Origin: Candidatus Jettenia caeni
GTDB taxonomy: Bacteria > Planctomycetota > Brocadiia > Brocadiales > Brocadiaceae
DNA: 64,000 nucleotides
NCBI GenBank assembly: GCA_000296795.1
Contig: BAFH01000002.1
Location: forward strand, 62,001 to 126,000
Direction: 5' to 3'
Part shown: positions 34,086 through 43,947 of the stretch, in pieces
Layout: each line of letters begins with the position of its first letter
How positions within the stretch are numbered: the first letter of the stretch is position 1
Notes under the pieces: model-generated
What the model was told of the DNA's origin: nothing
Seen by the model: the letters and a program-made list of their open reading frames with translations, nothing else
Databases searched by the model: none
Made by a program: the position numbers and the translations under genes

Positions 34086-35366
34086 ATGGATAATGTAATT
34101 TCTGTAATCCTTGGTGGAGGACGCGGCACACGGCTTTACCCATTGACAAAAGAGAGATCAAAGCCTGCGGTCCCTCTTGCTGGTAAATATAGAATCATCG
34201 ATATTCCCATCAGTAACTGCTTAAATTCTTATTTAAATAAAATTTATGTACTCACACAATTCAATTCAGCATCTCTCCACAGACATATAACAAGGGCATA
34301 TAAATTTGATAATTTCTCCAAAGGTTTTATTGAAATCCTGGCGGCAAATCAAACCATAGAAAGTATGGATTGGTATCAGGGCACTGCTGACGCTGTCCGG
34401 CAAAACCTGCGATTCTTCAATCAACCCAACATTGATCTTGTTTTGATACTTTCCGGTGATCAGTTATACAGGATGAACTATCAGGAAATCATCAAAGAGC
34501 ATATCAGGACGGGTGCAGAAGTAACCGTCTCGGCAATTCCGGCAGAGAGAACGCAAGCTGAACATTTAGGTATTTTAAAGGTAGATGAACAAGGACGTAT
34601 TATTGATTTTTCTGAAAAACCAAAAGACGAGAAGATTATTGACGCTTTTTCCGTAAGCCCATCCGTTTTTGACAGGCATGGTATCAAAGCCGGGGATCGT
34701 ACCCTTTTAGCTTCGATGGGTATTTATATATTCAACCTCGACGTGCTTAATACAATATTAAAAGAAACCCGTAAATCAGATTTTGGTAAAGAAATCATCC
34801 CTGATATTATCAAAAAGAGACGGGTATGCGCTTATTTTTTTGACGGCTATTGGGAGGACATCGGAACAATAAAATCATTTTATGAAGCAAATCTGAAACT
34901 CGGTTCTCCCAGCCCCAGTTTTGATCTCTACGATGAAAAGGCGCCGATCTATACCAACCCGCTTTTTTTGCCAGGCTCTCTTATTAACTCATGCAAAATT
35001 AGCCACTCCATTATCTCTGATGGCTGCTTTATCAACGATGCAGAGATACAAAACTGTGTGATCGGTATCAGAAGTATCATTGGGAAAAATACCCGTATTC
35101 AAAATTCCATCATTATGGGCGCAGATTATTATGAATCAGCATCTCATATCCGGGCAAATCGATTTAAAAAAATACCAAACATAGGAATAGGTGACAATTC
35201 CTGTATAGAAGGGGCTATCATCGATAAGAATGTGCATATCGGAGAAAATGTCACGATAAAAAACGCAAACAATATTGAACAGCTCGATGCAGAAAACTAT
35301 ATGATCCGCGATCATATCGTAATTGTGCCGAAAGGCAGTGTTATACCATCAAATACTGCCATATAG
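34086..35366 (+). CDS. glgC: Glucose-1-phosphate adenylyltransferase
   Basis: This 426-residue enzyme makes ADP-glucose for glycogen. The N-terminal signature is ILGGGRGTRLYPLTKERSKP, followed by YRIIDIPISNCLNS and WYQGTADAV. The sugar-binding region is HLGILKVDEQGRI, then FSEKP. The C-terminal part is a beta-helix with hexapeptide repeats. It stands alone on the plus strand; no glgA or glgB is in the window. Confidence 0.94.
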   Translation: MDNVISVILGGGRGTRLYPLTKERSKPAVPLAGKYRIIDIPISNCLNSYLNKIYVLTQFNSASLHRHITRAYKFDNFSKGFIEILAANQTIESMDWYQGTADAVRQNLRFFNQPNIDLVLILSGDQLYRMNYQEIIKEHIRTGAEVTVSAIPAERTQAEHLGILKVDEQGRIIDFSEKPKDEKIIDAFSVSPSVFDRHGIKAGDRTLLASMGIYIFNLDVLNTILKETRKSDFGKEIIPDIIKKRRVCAYFFDGYWEDIGTIKSFYEANLKLGSPSPSFDLYDEKAPIYTNPLFLPGSLINSCKISHSIISDGCFINDAEIQNCVIGIRSIIGKNTRIQNSIIMGADYYESASHIRANRFKKIPNIGIGDNSCIEGAIIDKNVHIGENVTIKNANNIEQLDAENYMIRDHIVIVPKGSVIPSNTAI

Positions 35367-35539
35367 CTTCTTGCTGTCCAAAGCCAATGAGAATTGCAAA
35401 AATTCAGAGATGCAGAGGAAATACTGAACTCATAAATTCTCATATCACAGCCCTAACAATTTCCTTCTTATTTCTGAATATGTATATTCCAAAACGAATA
35501 GTCCTTCTCTGTGCCTCAGCATTTCTGTGGTTATTTCAT

Positions 35540-35655
35540 TAGCAGAAAAACGTAGGGCAAGGCTTTAGCCTTGCTCTCCCGATGGAACACGTGCATGGGG
35601 ATAGCAACCTGAAAGGGTTGCCCTACAGAATTGAAATTCCTAAACATAAAATTTA
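35540..35655. repeat. Modular dispersed repeat unit
   Basis: The core is CGTAGGGCAAGGCTTTAGCC (about 35552) with the inverse end GGTTGCCCTACAG. It ends ATTGAAATTCCTAAACAT. The closest relative is the unit at 60540-60780, which has the same core with a MITE inside. Confidence 0.55.
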
Positions 35656-35674
35656 ATAAATATTCAATACATCT

Positions 35675-37294
35675 ATGTCAGGTCCATATAATCTATTCCG
35701 CTCAGTAAGAGTTATCAGTGTTTGCACCTTCCTAAGCCGTGTACTTGGTCTTGTAAGAGACATGATATGTGCCAGCATTTTTGGCACAAGCATGGTTTGG
35801 GACGCCTTTACGGTTGCCTTTAAAATCCCGAATCTCTTTAGGCGTCTCTTTGGAGAAGGCGCCCTCAGTGCAGCCTTTATTCCCATCTTTACAGAGCAGA
35901 TAGAAAAACACGGCAAGGCAGAGGCATGGAAGTTTGCAAATATCATTGCCACATTACTTATCATCATCCTGGGAGGAATCGTCTTACTCGGTGAAGTATC
36001 TTTCTTTGCAATCCCCAAAATATTTCAGATACAGGAAAAATGGCAGCTCATCTATAAACTGCTCATTGTTATGTTCCCTTACGTTTTATTTATTTGCCTG
36101 GTGGCCTTTATCGGTTCTGTCCTGAATACCATCCATCACTTTTTCATGCCTGCATTCGCTCCGGTTGTTATGAATGTATGCTGGATTTTAGGGGCTGTCT
36201 TATCCCCTTATACAGGCAATACCCTGGAAAAGATGATCTATGCAGTTGCCGTCTCAACATTCCTGTCAGGGCTGGTTCAGATATTTATTCATATTCCGGT
36301 GCTTCGGCAGAATAAGCTATACTACCGGTTCATACCCCAATTCTCACATCCCGGACTGAAACTGGTTTTGACCCGTATGGCGCCCATTGTCTTTGGATTA
36401 GCCGTTGTTCAAATCAACGTGTTACTTGATAGTGTCATTGCTGTTGGATTTGCCGCTCCTCAGGACGGACCTGCTTATTTCAACTTTGCAGGAATGAGCA
36501 TCCATTTCCCGCTTAAGATTGGCGCTGCATCCGTTTTGTACTATAGCGACCGGCTTATCCAATTCCCTCTGGGCGTGTTTGGCATTGCCATGGCTACGGC
36601 TGTATTCCCTCTCTTTTCCACCCATGCAGTACGAGAAGACTGGAACAATTTTTCAACTACCTTCAATAAGGCATTAAAATTTATCCTCTTTATCGGCATC
36701 CCCGCATCTTTGGGGATTATTATGCTTCGGGAACCTATCATCGATCTTCTGTACCGGCGGAATCAATTTGATGCGGAATCTGCTTACCGGACATCGCGGG
36801 TCGTTTTCTTCTATGCGATTGGAATATGGGCATACTGCGGCTTACATGTACTAATTCGCGCATTTTATTCAGTGAAAGACACCGTTACTCCAGTAAAAGT
36901 TGGCGCAATGTGTGTTGGTTTAAACCTTATTCTCAACCTTTCACTCATCTGGGTATTGCAGGAAGGTGGTTTAGCCCTCTCCACTGCTGTCAGCGCTATT
37001 GTTCAAATTATTATCTTAACCACCATATTGCAAAAAAGACTTCGCATTAAGATAGAAAATGAGGTTATCATCTCATTACAGAAGACCGTAGTTGCCTCCA
37101 TAGCGATGGCGTTCACCTGCTGGTTCATCCTCAAGCTATTCCCCGATTTAAATGGAAGTGGCAGCCTGTATTTCAAGGGCATCCGGCTTTTTGTACCTAT
37201 GTTATCTGCATGCGCAGCGTTCTCCGTAACCTCTTTCTTGCTCAAATCAGAAGAGTTTGGAGAGATGGTTCGATTGTCCTTGAGAAAAATATAA
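35675..37294 (+). CDS. murJ: Lipid II flippase MurJ
   Basis: The 539-residue membrane protein has about fourteen helices. N-terminal TFLSRVLGLVRDMICASIFG and the RIPNLFRRLFGEG-like KIPNLFRRLFGEGALSAAFI block are diagnostic of MurJ/MviN. The central segment RLIQFPLGVFGIAMATAVFP is another family marker. It flips lipid-linked peptidoglycan precursors across the inner membrane. It is monocistronic here, downstream of a dispersed repeat. Confidence 0.94.
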   Translation: MSGPYNLFRSVRVISVCTFLSRVLGLVRDMICASIFGTSMVWDAFTVAFKIPNLFRRLFGEGALSAAFIPIFTEQIEKHGKAEAWKFANIIATLLIIILGGIVLLGEVSFFAIPKIFQIQEKWQLIYKLLIVMFPYVLFICLVAFIGSVLNTIHHFFMPAFAPVVMNVCWILGAVLSPYTGNTLEKMIYAVAVSTFLSGLVQIFIHIPVLRQNKLYYRFIPQFSHPGLKLVLTRMAPIVFGLAVVQINVLLDSVIAVGFAAPQDGPAYFNFAGMSIHFPLKIGAASVLYYSDRLIQFPLGVFGIAMATAVFPLFSTHAVREDWNNFSTTFNKALKFILFIGIPASLGIIMLREPIIDLLYRRNQFDAESAYRTSRVVFFYAIGIWAYCGLHVLIRAFYSVKDTVTPVKVGAMCVGLNLILNLSLIWVLQEGGLALSTAVSAIVQIIILTTILQKRLRIKIENEVIISLQKTVVASIAMAFTCWFILKLFPDLNGSGSLYFKGIRLFVPMLSACAAFSVTSFLLKSEEFGEMVRLSLRKI

Positions 37295-37388
37295 AACCAC
37301 GTCCCTATAATCACACCCCTGACAACTTCGTAATCACACAAGATATAGGAATTTATTCATTTTTTATTTTTTCAGTTCTGGCGGTATA

Positions 37389-37549
37389 AGTGCCTGACTA
37401 TACGTTTTTGTATATTCCTCATTATCAACAGAAGCAAGAAGATAGAATATCGCGCACCAAGCATTGTGTATCCTGTCTTCTGGATTCTGTCTTCTGAATT
37501 CTATGTTCTGTTTGCGAAGAGAATGTACAAAAACCTGTGGTCAGGTACT
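37389..37549. mobile_element. 161-bp MITE with IS630-type ends
   Basis: The ends AGTGCCTGACTATACG and CCTGTGGTCAGGTACT are inverted repeats related to those of the IS at 24456-25593. TA stands at both sides (37387-37388 and 37550-37551). The inside is non-coding with several TCTGTCTTCTG-like repeats. Confidence 0.7.
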
Positions 37550-37601
37550 TATGTGTATCATTTTCATTGACACATTCCGCTATACCGATTATATTCGTAC
37601 T

Positions 37602-38300
37602 ATGAAAGAAATGAAGCCAATACCTTATAGACACAGACCCAGGGGTTTAACTATTCTCTACGAAGACCAGGATATTATTGTCATCGATAAAAGCGCTGGC
37701 TTATTAACGGTAAAAGCAACGTATGAAAAAGAAAAAACAGCTCATCACATTTTAACCAACTACATACGGAAGGGTAGCTTTAAATCAAAAAAACAACTTT
37801 TTGTCGTGCATCGATTGGATCGTGACACTTCTGGTGTTCTTGTGTTTGCCAAGAGTCCTGAAGCCAAAGAGAATCTTAAACTGCAATGGAAAGGTGTTAA
37901 GAAAAAATATGTAGCAGTGGTTCATGGAATATTAACTGAAAAAAGCGGGACAATCACTTCATATTTAGCTGAAAACGAGGATTATGAGGTTTTTTCAGTT
38001 AAGGATTCGAGAAAAGGTGAATTGGCAAAAACCCGTTATAAAGTGTTGAAAGAAGCAAAAAGATTTAGCTTACTTGAAATTGAATTATTAACAGGCAAAA
38101 AAAACCAGATACGGGTTCATTTCTCTGAGAAAGGGCATCCACTCGTTGGTGATGATAAATACGGTAAGAAAGGCGAGCCGAAGAGCCGTCTGGCCCTCCA
38201 TTCACACTATCTAACGTTTAAACATCCACGCACCGGCAAAGAGCTAACCTTTGAGGCCGAAGTTCCTGGTTTCTTTAAAAGCTATTTTGATGAGACATAA
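37602..38300 (+). CDS. RluA-family pseudouridine synthase
   Basis: The ATG at 37602 (KEMKPIPYRHRPRGL) is chosen because everything upstream in the frame belongs to a MITE. The 232-residue enzyme has the motif VVHRLDRDTSGVLVFAKS with the catalytic Asp, then KKKYVAVVHG and, later, LLTGKKNQIRVHFSEKGHPL. The protein lacks an S4 domain. It isomerises specific uridines in rRNA or tRNA; the site is not predictable. It is probably monocistronic. Confidence 0.9.
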   Translation: MKEMKPIPYRHRPRGLTILYEDQDIIVIDKSAGLLTVKATYEKEKTAHHILTNYIRKGSFKSKKQLFVVHRLDRDTSGVLVFAKSPEAKENLKLQWKGVKKKYVAVVHGILTEKSGTITSYLAENEDYEVFSVKDSRKGELAKTRYKVLKEAKRFSLLEIELLTGKKNQIRVHFSEKGHPLVGDDKYGKKGEPKSRLALHSHYLTFKHPRTGKELTFEAEVPGFFKSYFDET

Positions 38301-38505
38301 AAAACAAGCGTAACAGCCCGCCACAGAGGGCGCTGAGAATGCAGAGAAATAAAGGGAATGGGGAAATTCTGTATGATTATTCCGCTTATTCTCTATTGCA
38401 CCCTCTGCGACCTCAGCGCCCTCTGCGGTGAGCTGAACTGTTATACAGCCTTATAACCAGCAGTTTGAGATATGGTCTACCCTCTCACTGAAAATAAATC
38501 ACTAC
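38301..38505. repeat. Non-coding stretch with inverted repeats
   Basis: CCACAGAGGGCGCTGAGAA (38321-38339) and CTCAGCGCCCTCTGCGGTGA (38413-38432) form a large inverted repeat. Relatives of the GCAGAG/CTCTGC motif lie near 17333-17365 and 40361-40385. Confidence 0.5.
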
Positions 38506-39821
38506 TGTCCGGACGTTTTAATCAAGATTTGTTGTAAGTATTTTAATTCAAGAGTGATACAAGCCAAAAAGGTCGTAATCGATTTGAAATTAAAAGTATA
38601 CTATAGCCATTCTCTTCTTCATAAAATACAGAAAGGAATGGCTCATGAATACAGGAAAAACTATTTTCTCACAAGTAATCGATTTTTTACCCATGCATGA
38701 ATTTCGCAAATGTGTTCAACGTTATGAGGGCAATCACAAAGTAAAAAGCTTTTCATGTTTTGATCAATTTCTCTGTATGGCATTTGCCCAATTAACCTAC
38801 AGAGAAAGCCTCCGAGATATTGAAGCCTGCCTGCGCTCGATGCAGGAGAAACTTTACCATATGGGAATTCGTGGTAAGGTTTCTCGCAGTACTCTGGCTG
38901 ACGCAAATGAGAACAGAAGCTGGCGTATGTACGCTGATTTTGCCCAAGTATTGATTCATAGAGCAAGGGCACTCTATAGTAACGATGCATTTTGTATAGA
39001 CCTTGATCAGACCGTCTATGCCTTGGATTCAACAACAATTGACTTATGCCTTTCCCTTTTTCCATGGGCAAAATTTAGAAAGTATAAAGGAGCAATAAAA
39101 CTGCATACTCTCATGGATTTGCGCGGGAGTATTCCTTCGTTTATCAAGATTACAGACGGTAAGGTTCATGATATAAACATTCTTGATGATCTTATTCCAG
39201 AACCTGGTTCTTTCTACGTAATGGATCGTGGGTATCTCGATTTTGCACGGTTGTATAACTTAACCTTGTGTTTAGCATTCTTTGTTATTCGCTCCAAAAC
39301 AAATCTCAAATTTCACAGAATCTATTTCCATCCGATAGATAAGTCTCTCGGTCTGATATGCGATCAGACCATAGTTCTTTCAAATGCTGATTCAGCAAAA
39401 GATTACCCGGAAAAGCTACGGCGAGTGGGCTATTACGACACTGAAAACCAGAAAAAGCTAATTTTCCTGTCAAATAACTTTACTTTGCCCGCTATGACTA
39501 TTGCTCTTATTTACAAATCTCGCTGGCAGATCGAGTTGTTTTTCAAGTGGATGAAACAACACCTGAGAATAAAAGCATTTTATGGCACTTCTGAAAACTC
39601 AGTTAAAACTCAAATATGGATTGCAATCTCCATTTACGTGCTTGTTGCAATTATCAAAAAGCGTCTCAATTTAGACATGAGTCTCTACACAATTTTACAA
39701 ATTTTAAGTGTTACCCTATTTGAAAAAGTTCCTATTTTACAAGTACTTACGAATTCAGATTGCAAAAACGAACCATACGTTCCCTATAAGCAATTGCTTT
39801 TATTCAACTTATAACCGGACA
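38506..39821 (+). mobile_element. IS4-family element, apparently intact (about 1316 bp)
   Basis: TGTCCGG (38506-38512) and CCGGACA (39815-39821) mark the likely ends, with weaker similarity inside. CACTA occurs directly at both sides (38500-38504 and overlapping 39819-39823) and may reflect the target. It carries one complete transposase gene. Confidence 0.7.
38645..39814 (+). CDS. IS4-family transposase with DUF4372-type N terminus
   Basis: In this 389-residue protein the N terminus (FSQVIDFLPMHEFRKCVQRY; FSCFDQFLCMAFAQLTYRES) is the DUF4372 domain common in one IS4 branch. The DDE catalytic parts follow: YALDSTTIDLCLSLFPWAKF, SFYVMDRGYLDF, and YKSRWQIELFFKWMKQHLRI with the YREK-like Glu. 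The frame is full length, so the element may be mobile. Confidence 0.92.
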   Translation: MNTGKTIFSQVIDFLPMHEFRKCVQRYEGNHKVKSFSCFDQFLCMAFAQLTYRESLRDIEACLRSMQEKLYHMGIRGKVSRSTLADANENRSWRMYADFAQVLIHRARALYSNDAFCIDLDQTVYALDSTTIDLCLSLFPWAKFRKYKGAIKLHTLMDLRGSIPSFIKITDGKVHDINILDDLIPEPGSFYVMDRGYLDFARLYNLTLCLAFFVIRSKTNLKFHRIYFHPIDKSLGLICDQTIVLSNADSAKDYPEKLRRVGYYDTENQKKLIFLSNNFTLPAMTIALIYKSRWQIELFFKWMKQHLRIKAFYGTSENSVKTQIWIAISIYVLVAIIKKRLNLDMSLYTILQILSVTLFEKVPILQVLTNSDCKNEPYVPYKQLLLFNL

Positions 39822-39849
39822 CTAGTGAAAATAAATATAAAAATCCATT

Positions 39850-40330
39850 CTAAAACAACTTCTCTACTTTCTACATCTCATAAATCAGACCTCCTTTGAT
39901 AGTCTAATCCTTACCCACATCTTTAGAATACCATGAAGAGATGTCTCGCCGGGGGAGTTTCTAAAGAAATTTTTATTCTCTGTAAGCCTATTCCTGGGTG
40001 GCGCTGACAAACTCTGTTTGTCTGTGTGGTATATTCACTATTCACGGGCGCTCGAACAGCACGGACAAACAAGTTTGTCCGTGCCACCCTGTTTAGTCTT
40101 ATCGCACTACTCACATTTACCTCTCTGACTTGTGGGTAAAGATAAGTTTGATAGTACCAGAACACATCCAACCCTTTGTATTTGCAATTGTTTTGCATAT
40201 GCAAATTATTTGACTTGCATTATTTTTATTCTATGGTATATTTTTACTAATTTTATACTATCGTTTATTTAATAGTTTAGTTTATCTTGGAGACATTGAG
40301 GTCAAGGTTATTAAAGAATAGGCAGCAAAA
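39850..40330. repeat. Non-coding region with a dispersed repeat
   Basis: Bases 39988-40090 contain GGGTGGCGCTGACAAACTCT and the inverse GGACAAACAAGTTTGTCCGT. A relative of this unit lies at 58858-58990. No gene was found. Confidence 0.5.
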
Positions 40331-40414
40331 TTGCCCAGGTTTTTTTCCATTTGTTCTCTCTGCGTTCTCTGTGTCCTTTGCGGTAAACTATTACCCTTAA
40401 TAGAGAGAAGTACC

Positions 40415-40795
40415 ATGATCAGTTCAAAAGAAATAAAAGAACTCCGTGAAAAACTCGGGGCTACTCAAACTGAATTTGCAAAGGCATTGGGAATAAGCTT
40501 TTCAACCGTAAGCAGATGGGAAAGCGGGCAGGCACAACCTACGGATACCCAGGAAGAACAACTCGACGCACTAAAACAATTGCTTGAAAACCAGGATATT
40601 GATGAAAGAAAGCTCAAAAAAATGCTTGGCTTAATGGGTATTGGTGGGGTCATTGCCACGGCAATCATCGCAGGATTTACCATATCTACTCCATGGGGTG
40701 CAGCCATGACATCACTAATAAAAAAATCCACCCATGCAGGAAAAATCTTAGATCTTTTCAAGAAGAACAAAAAACCTAACAAAACCCAGGAATAA
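40415..40795 (+). CDS. XRE-type HTH protein with hydrophobic C-terminal segment
   Basis: The start is at 40415 (ISSKEIKELREKLGATQTEF); the upstream part of the frame is repeat sequence. The 126-residue protein has a helix-turn-helix at residues about 3-55 (ALGISFSTVSRWESGQAQPT), a linker and a glycine-rich hydrophobic stretch (LMGIGGVIATAIIAGFTIST) that may be a membrane helix. It could be a regulator of the following island or part of a toxin-antitoxin pair. Confidence 0.72.
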   Translation: MISSKEIKELREKLGATQTEFAKALGISFSTVSRWESGQAQPTDTQEEQLDALKQLLENQDIDERKLKKMLGLMGIGGVIATAIIAGFTISTPWGAAMTSLIKKSTHAGKILDLFKKNKKPNKTQE

Positions 40796-40849
40796 CAAAC
40801 GAAAAATACATAATGCAAAATGAATTTTTCAATTTTTGGTAACACTTTC

Positions 40850-41095
40850 GTTTTAAAAAAAACAACCCCATAGGGGGTGAAATATTAATAGCCCAAAGAC
40901 CCAACAGGCGAATAAAGCTCCAGAGGAGCGATATATATGTGCCTTCTCTGCCGCTCCTCTGGAGCGTAACGTGGGTGTAGATTTGCGTTCTATTAAATTA
41001 TGTCTTTGGCAACCTTGTTTCAACGTTCACTCGTAGGGGCGTATTGCAATACGCCCCTACAAACGACATTGAAATTCCTAAACGTGAACATATCA
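40850..41095. repeat. Palindromic and modular repeats
   Basis: GCTCCAGAGGAGCG and CGCTCCTCTGGAGC (40911-40967) repeat the pair at 27612-27672. Then follows a modular unit with the core CGTAGGGGCGTATTGCAATA (41031-41050), a near-perfect palindrome through CGCCCCTAC, and the end ATTGAAATTCCTAAACGTGA. Confidence 0.55.
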
Positions 41096-41414
41096 TGCTA
41101 TAGCACCCAAGAGATGAAACCGAACAGAATACAGAATATGGCGAAAGTTGGTCTTTGGTTGTATGCTGGTGTATGGAACATACGGGATCCTTAAAAATGT
41201 CATTATGTGGTAGTATCCGAAGAATCCCCCTTATCAAAGGGGGACAAAGGGGGTTGTCCATTCCAGTATCTCAAAAAGAGATTGCTTCGGACAATGCCCT
41301 CGCAATGACCGGTGGAGTAATCTTTCCTCTGTTGGGGATATGTTTGGTTTCATCCTTAAAATACTATAGCATTTGGAATCTCTCAAAAAATTTAAGAAAA
41401 GAAAGGGTATAACT
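41096..41414. other. Intergenic region without a clear gene
   Basis: The region contains short palindromes (TCCCCCTTATCAAAGGGGGA at 41225-41244) and no frame of its own. It ends with the likely ribosome binding site AAAGG at 41402-41406 of the next gene. Confidence 0.35.
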
Positions 41415-42080
41415 GTGGATTTAAACGGCTTTATCAATAAACATAGAGACAAGATCGGTACGGCAAAGGACACCATAAATAAAATCCAGGATATGACAGA
41501 AAGTGTGCCTTGCAAGACTGCAACCCCTGGTGAAGAAGCGGTATTAGAATCGTACCTGTCGAGCATAATAAAAGGCACAAGTATTGAATCCCTGCGAAGC
41601 TTCATTAAAAGTGTAACCAAAGGCACCTTTACCGTCACCGAGACGCTCGTAAATGAGATCATCAAAAACTATACGCCCGACCTCAGCATAAAATTCGGTG
41701 ACGGACACTTCATATTAAACACCCCCTATTTTGTTAAGCCCATGCTCGCTTATGATACCTGCAATTTTACTGAGGATACGAGGGCTATCACCATAAAACT
41801 GTTAAACCTCACCTTCATTCCCAACGCACTCCTCAAAACGCTCACAACAAAATTCCCGTTCATTGAATTGAGCAAGGCAGCCGATAATACAAAACTCATC
41901 ACCTGCCACTTAAACAAGATCCCAAAATTAGAAAACAACAAGATCCTCAACAGCCCCTATCTGCAATTCATCACCATTGACCATATAACATGTGAAGCAG
42001 GGAAAGCCACTATCAAACTGAAAGTAAAATCTGAAAAACTATGGGCGATGCTATTAAATAACGCATTCTCAAAAACATGA
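41415..42080 (+). CDS. Hypothetical protein, about 221 residues
   Basis: I prefer the GTG at 41415 (DLNGFINKHRDKIGTAKDTI), eight bases after AAAGG, over an ATG 42 bases upstream. An N-terminal helical part is followed by a beta-rich part with LSIKFGDGHFILNTPYFVKP and, at the end, ITCEAGKATIKLKVKSEKLW. It has no signal peptide or membrane helix. I do not recognise the family; the beta-rich half faintly recalls lipid-binding DUF2993-type domains, without firm support. Confidence 0.5.
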   Translation: MDLNGFINKHRDKIGTAKDTINKIQDMTESVPCKTATPGEEAVLESYLSSIIKGTSIESLRSFIKSVTKGTFTVTETLVNEIIKNYTPDLSIKFGDGHFILNTPYFVKPMLAYDTCNFTEDTRAITIKLLNLTFIPNALLKTLTTKFPFIELSKAADNTKLITCHLNKIPKLENNKILNSPYLQFITIDHITCEAGKATIKLKVKSEKLWAMLLNNAFSKT

Positions 42081-42084
42081 TATA

Positions 42085-42330
42085 TTGAACCACAGATGGA
42101 TACAGATAAGCACGGATTGCAAAAACGCTGAAATCCTGGCAATCGTTCGCTACAAAGGGGTTGGTTATACAGAGCAAGCAAATCAGAGGTTAAGAAAACG
42201 AAATGTTGGGAGGTTGGGGACAAAAAAATCTTCAACATCCCATCTTCCCAACCTCTCAACTTCCGCCTTTTTCTCCATCAGTGTCCATCCGTGTTCATCC
42301 GTGGTTAAAAATGCAAACATCAATGTTATT
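42085..42330. repeat. Large imperfect inverted repeat
   Basis: ACCACAGATGGATACAGATA (42090-42109) pairs with TCCATCCGTGTTCATCCGTG (about 42283-42302). Inside, GTTGGGAGGTTGGGGAC and CATCTTCCCAACCTCTCAAC form a second, nested pair. It separates the unknown gene from the zinc-finger gene at 42391. Confidence 0.5.
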
Positions 42331-42390
42331 TATTACAGGGCTTTTTGAATCCATTCATGAAAAACACTTTTATAATGAAAGGAACTAAAC

Positions 42391-42594
42391 ATGGCGACTC
42401 GTGACTGTGATGTGTGTGTTGGCCGTGGATATACGAACGAGGTATGTCCGTCGTGTAAAGGTCGTCCCTCTAAGTATGTTGATGATGAAGGGTATCTTAA
42501 TGATTGTCCAACATGTGGTAATGATGGATACATAGAAAAAGTTTGCAGCAGTTGTAGCGGTTCTGGCGAAATAGAAGAGGATGATGAAGATTAA
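42391..42594 (+). CDS. Mini-protein made of DnaJ-type zinc-finger repeats
   Basis: The 67-residue protein holds four CxxC pairs: CDVCVGRGY (6-14), CPSCKGR (19-25), CPTCGNDGY (39-47) and CSSCSGSGEI (52-61). This is the CxxCxGxG pattern of the DnaJ zinc-finger region without J-domain or peptide-binding domain. AAAGGA precedes the ATG. The tail is acidic (EEDDED). It stands 107 bp upstream of the HEPN gene and may be the first gene of the GTPase operon or a separate small chaperone-like protein. Confidence 0.72.
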   Translation: MATRDCDVCVGRGYTNEVCPSCKGRPSKYVDDEGYLNDCPTCGNDGYIEKVCSSCSGSGEIEEDDED

Positions 42595-42701
42595 ATAGAT
42601 ATCTCCCCAAAATATGCTGAATATTTTTTGAAGAAAATTAACACTGTATTTTTGGATGCAATGTTAAATAATCACTAACTATTACTTCTAGGAGTTTTAC
42701 A

Positions 42702-43874
42702 ATGGAGCAAAGAAAAGTTATACCCATTATAAAAACAAACTTCAGCAATCTTAACGGAATTACTGTTGTAAACGAAGAAGAAATGAATATTTACGGAGAT
42801 ATATTTTTTAAAGATTCTAGTCCATGCTTTCGTGGGAATGGACGTTTACCTAAAACAATCAGCTCTGTAACTGAATTAACTTTATATTTAAAAGATGCAG
42901 AAGGACATGAAATTGTTTGCAACAATTGCAGGTTAGTAAATCTGCTAAATAAAAATGGACATGTTGACTCTTTTGAGGCAGAAATATTAACATTAACAAT
43001 TCAAAAAGGCAAAATCGACAAAGAAGATGAGGTGGAGATATTTAGTGCTTTACGAATAAATAGATTTTCTGGTGAAGAATTTGATCAAAATAATCACCGG
43101 TGTGTAAATATGCTTGATTTTGTTTCAAAAAGTACGTGTCTTTACAGTGTGTCTATTCCTGAAATTGCAAATTGTAATGGTTACTTATACATTCCAATAA
43201 AAATGAATAAATTTAATAATTCTGGAGAAAAACTAATTGAAAAACTTTGCTTTTTGCTTTCGTTTGTTTCTGCGAACTTTGTTGATTCTCCATATCGAGT
43301 ATTATGGAAAGATCAGGAAAACTATATGATTCAAATTTGTCCAAGTAGGTTCTCAAATAAAGGTAATGGAATTTTTAAAATAGATTTACCTGAAATAGTA
43401 CATAATTTTCTTAAAAGTGCATGGATTGCTTGGGATAATTATATTGGCAAAATTAACTTACCAGCGCTTATCGATTATTACGTTCTTATGGCAAATCAAG
43501 AGTTCATAGAGGTAAAAATCTTAATAGGTTGTGTATGGATGGAGGCTATTAAATATGAATATGCCAGTAATATTGCAAAATATAAAAAAGACAATAACGG
43601 ATATTTTTTAAAACCCAATAGTTCTAAAAAATTTAGTTTTGAAGAATTAATTAAGGAAGTTTACACGTATTTTAATATTAGTAATAGTGATGTGTCCTTT
43701 GTTGAATATCGTAATGAAGTAATACATGAAGGCAAAATAAGCCTTTCCTTTGAAGATAAAAAAAATCTGTTTAATCTTTTGGTTTGTAGTATTGAAAGTA
43801 TCATGTTAAAGATATTAAATTACAAAGGGCGTATTAGAGATCGTTTTAAGGGAGAATATGTTGAATTCTCATAA
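42702..43874 (+). CDS. HEPN-motif protein heading the dual-dynamin operon
   Basis: In this 390-residue protein the N-terminal 130 residues are beta-rich (MNIYGDIFFKDSSPCF; ELTLYLKDAEGHEIVCNNCR). The C-terminal third is helical and carries YRNEVIHEGKI, with R337-N338 and H342 matching the Rx4-6H active motif of HEPN ribonucleases. The overall layout resembles ApeA-like defence proteins, in which a sensing domain precedes HEPN. It is AT-rich in codon use. The GTPase gene follows after 73 bp. RNase activity is inferred from the motif only. Confidence 0.68.
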   Translation: MEQRKVIPIIKTNFSNLNGITVVNEEEMNIYGDIFFKDSSPCFRGNGRLPKTISSVTELTLYLKDAEGHEIVCNNCRLVNLLNKNGHVDSFEAEILTLTIQKGKIDKEDEVEIFSALRINRFSGEEFDQNNHRCVNMLDFVSKSTCLYSVSIPEIANCNGYLYIPIKMNKFNNSGEKLIEKLCFLLSFVSANFVDSPYRVLWKDQENYMIQICPSRFSNKGNGIFKIDLPEIVHNFLKSAWIAWDNYIGKINLPALIDYYVLMANQEFIEVKILIGCVWMEAIKYEYASNIAKYKKDNNGYFLKPNSSKKFSFEELIKEVYTYFNISNSDVSFVEYRNEVIHEGKISLSFEDKKNLFNLLVCSIESIMLKILNYKGRIRDRFKGEYVEFS

Positions 43875-43947
43875 TATTAAGCGTTCAATTTCTACTAAAA
43901 CGGAAGCACTTAGAATTGACTAAATACTAAAAGGGAGATTTGAGATT

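Noticed and set aside
37464-37601. Longer N terminus of the RluA-type enzyme
   Set aside because: The upstream codons lie in a MITE and the sequence has no similarity to the family.
40331-40414. Longer N terminus of the HTH protein
   Set aside because: These codons overlap a dispersed CTCTGCGTTCTCTGTG-type repeat; the ATG at 40415 starts the HTH domain directly.
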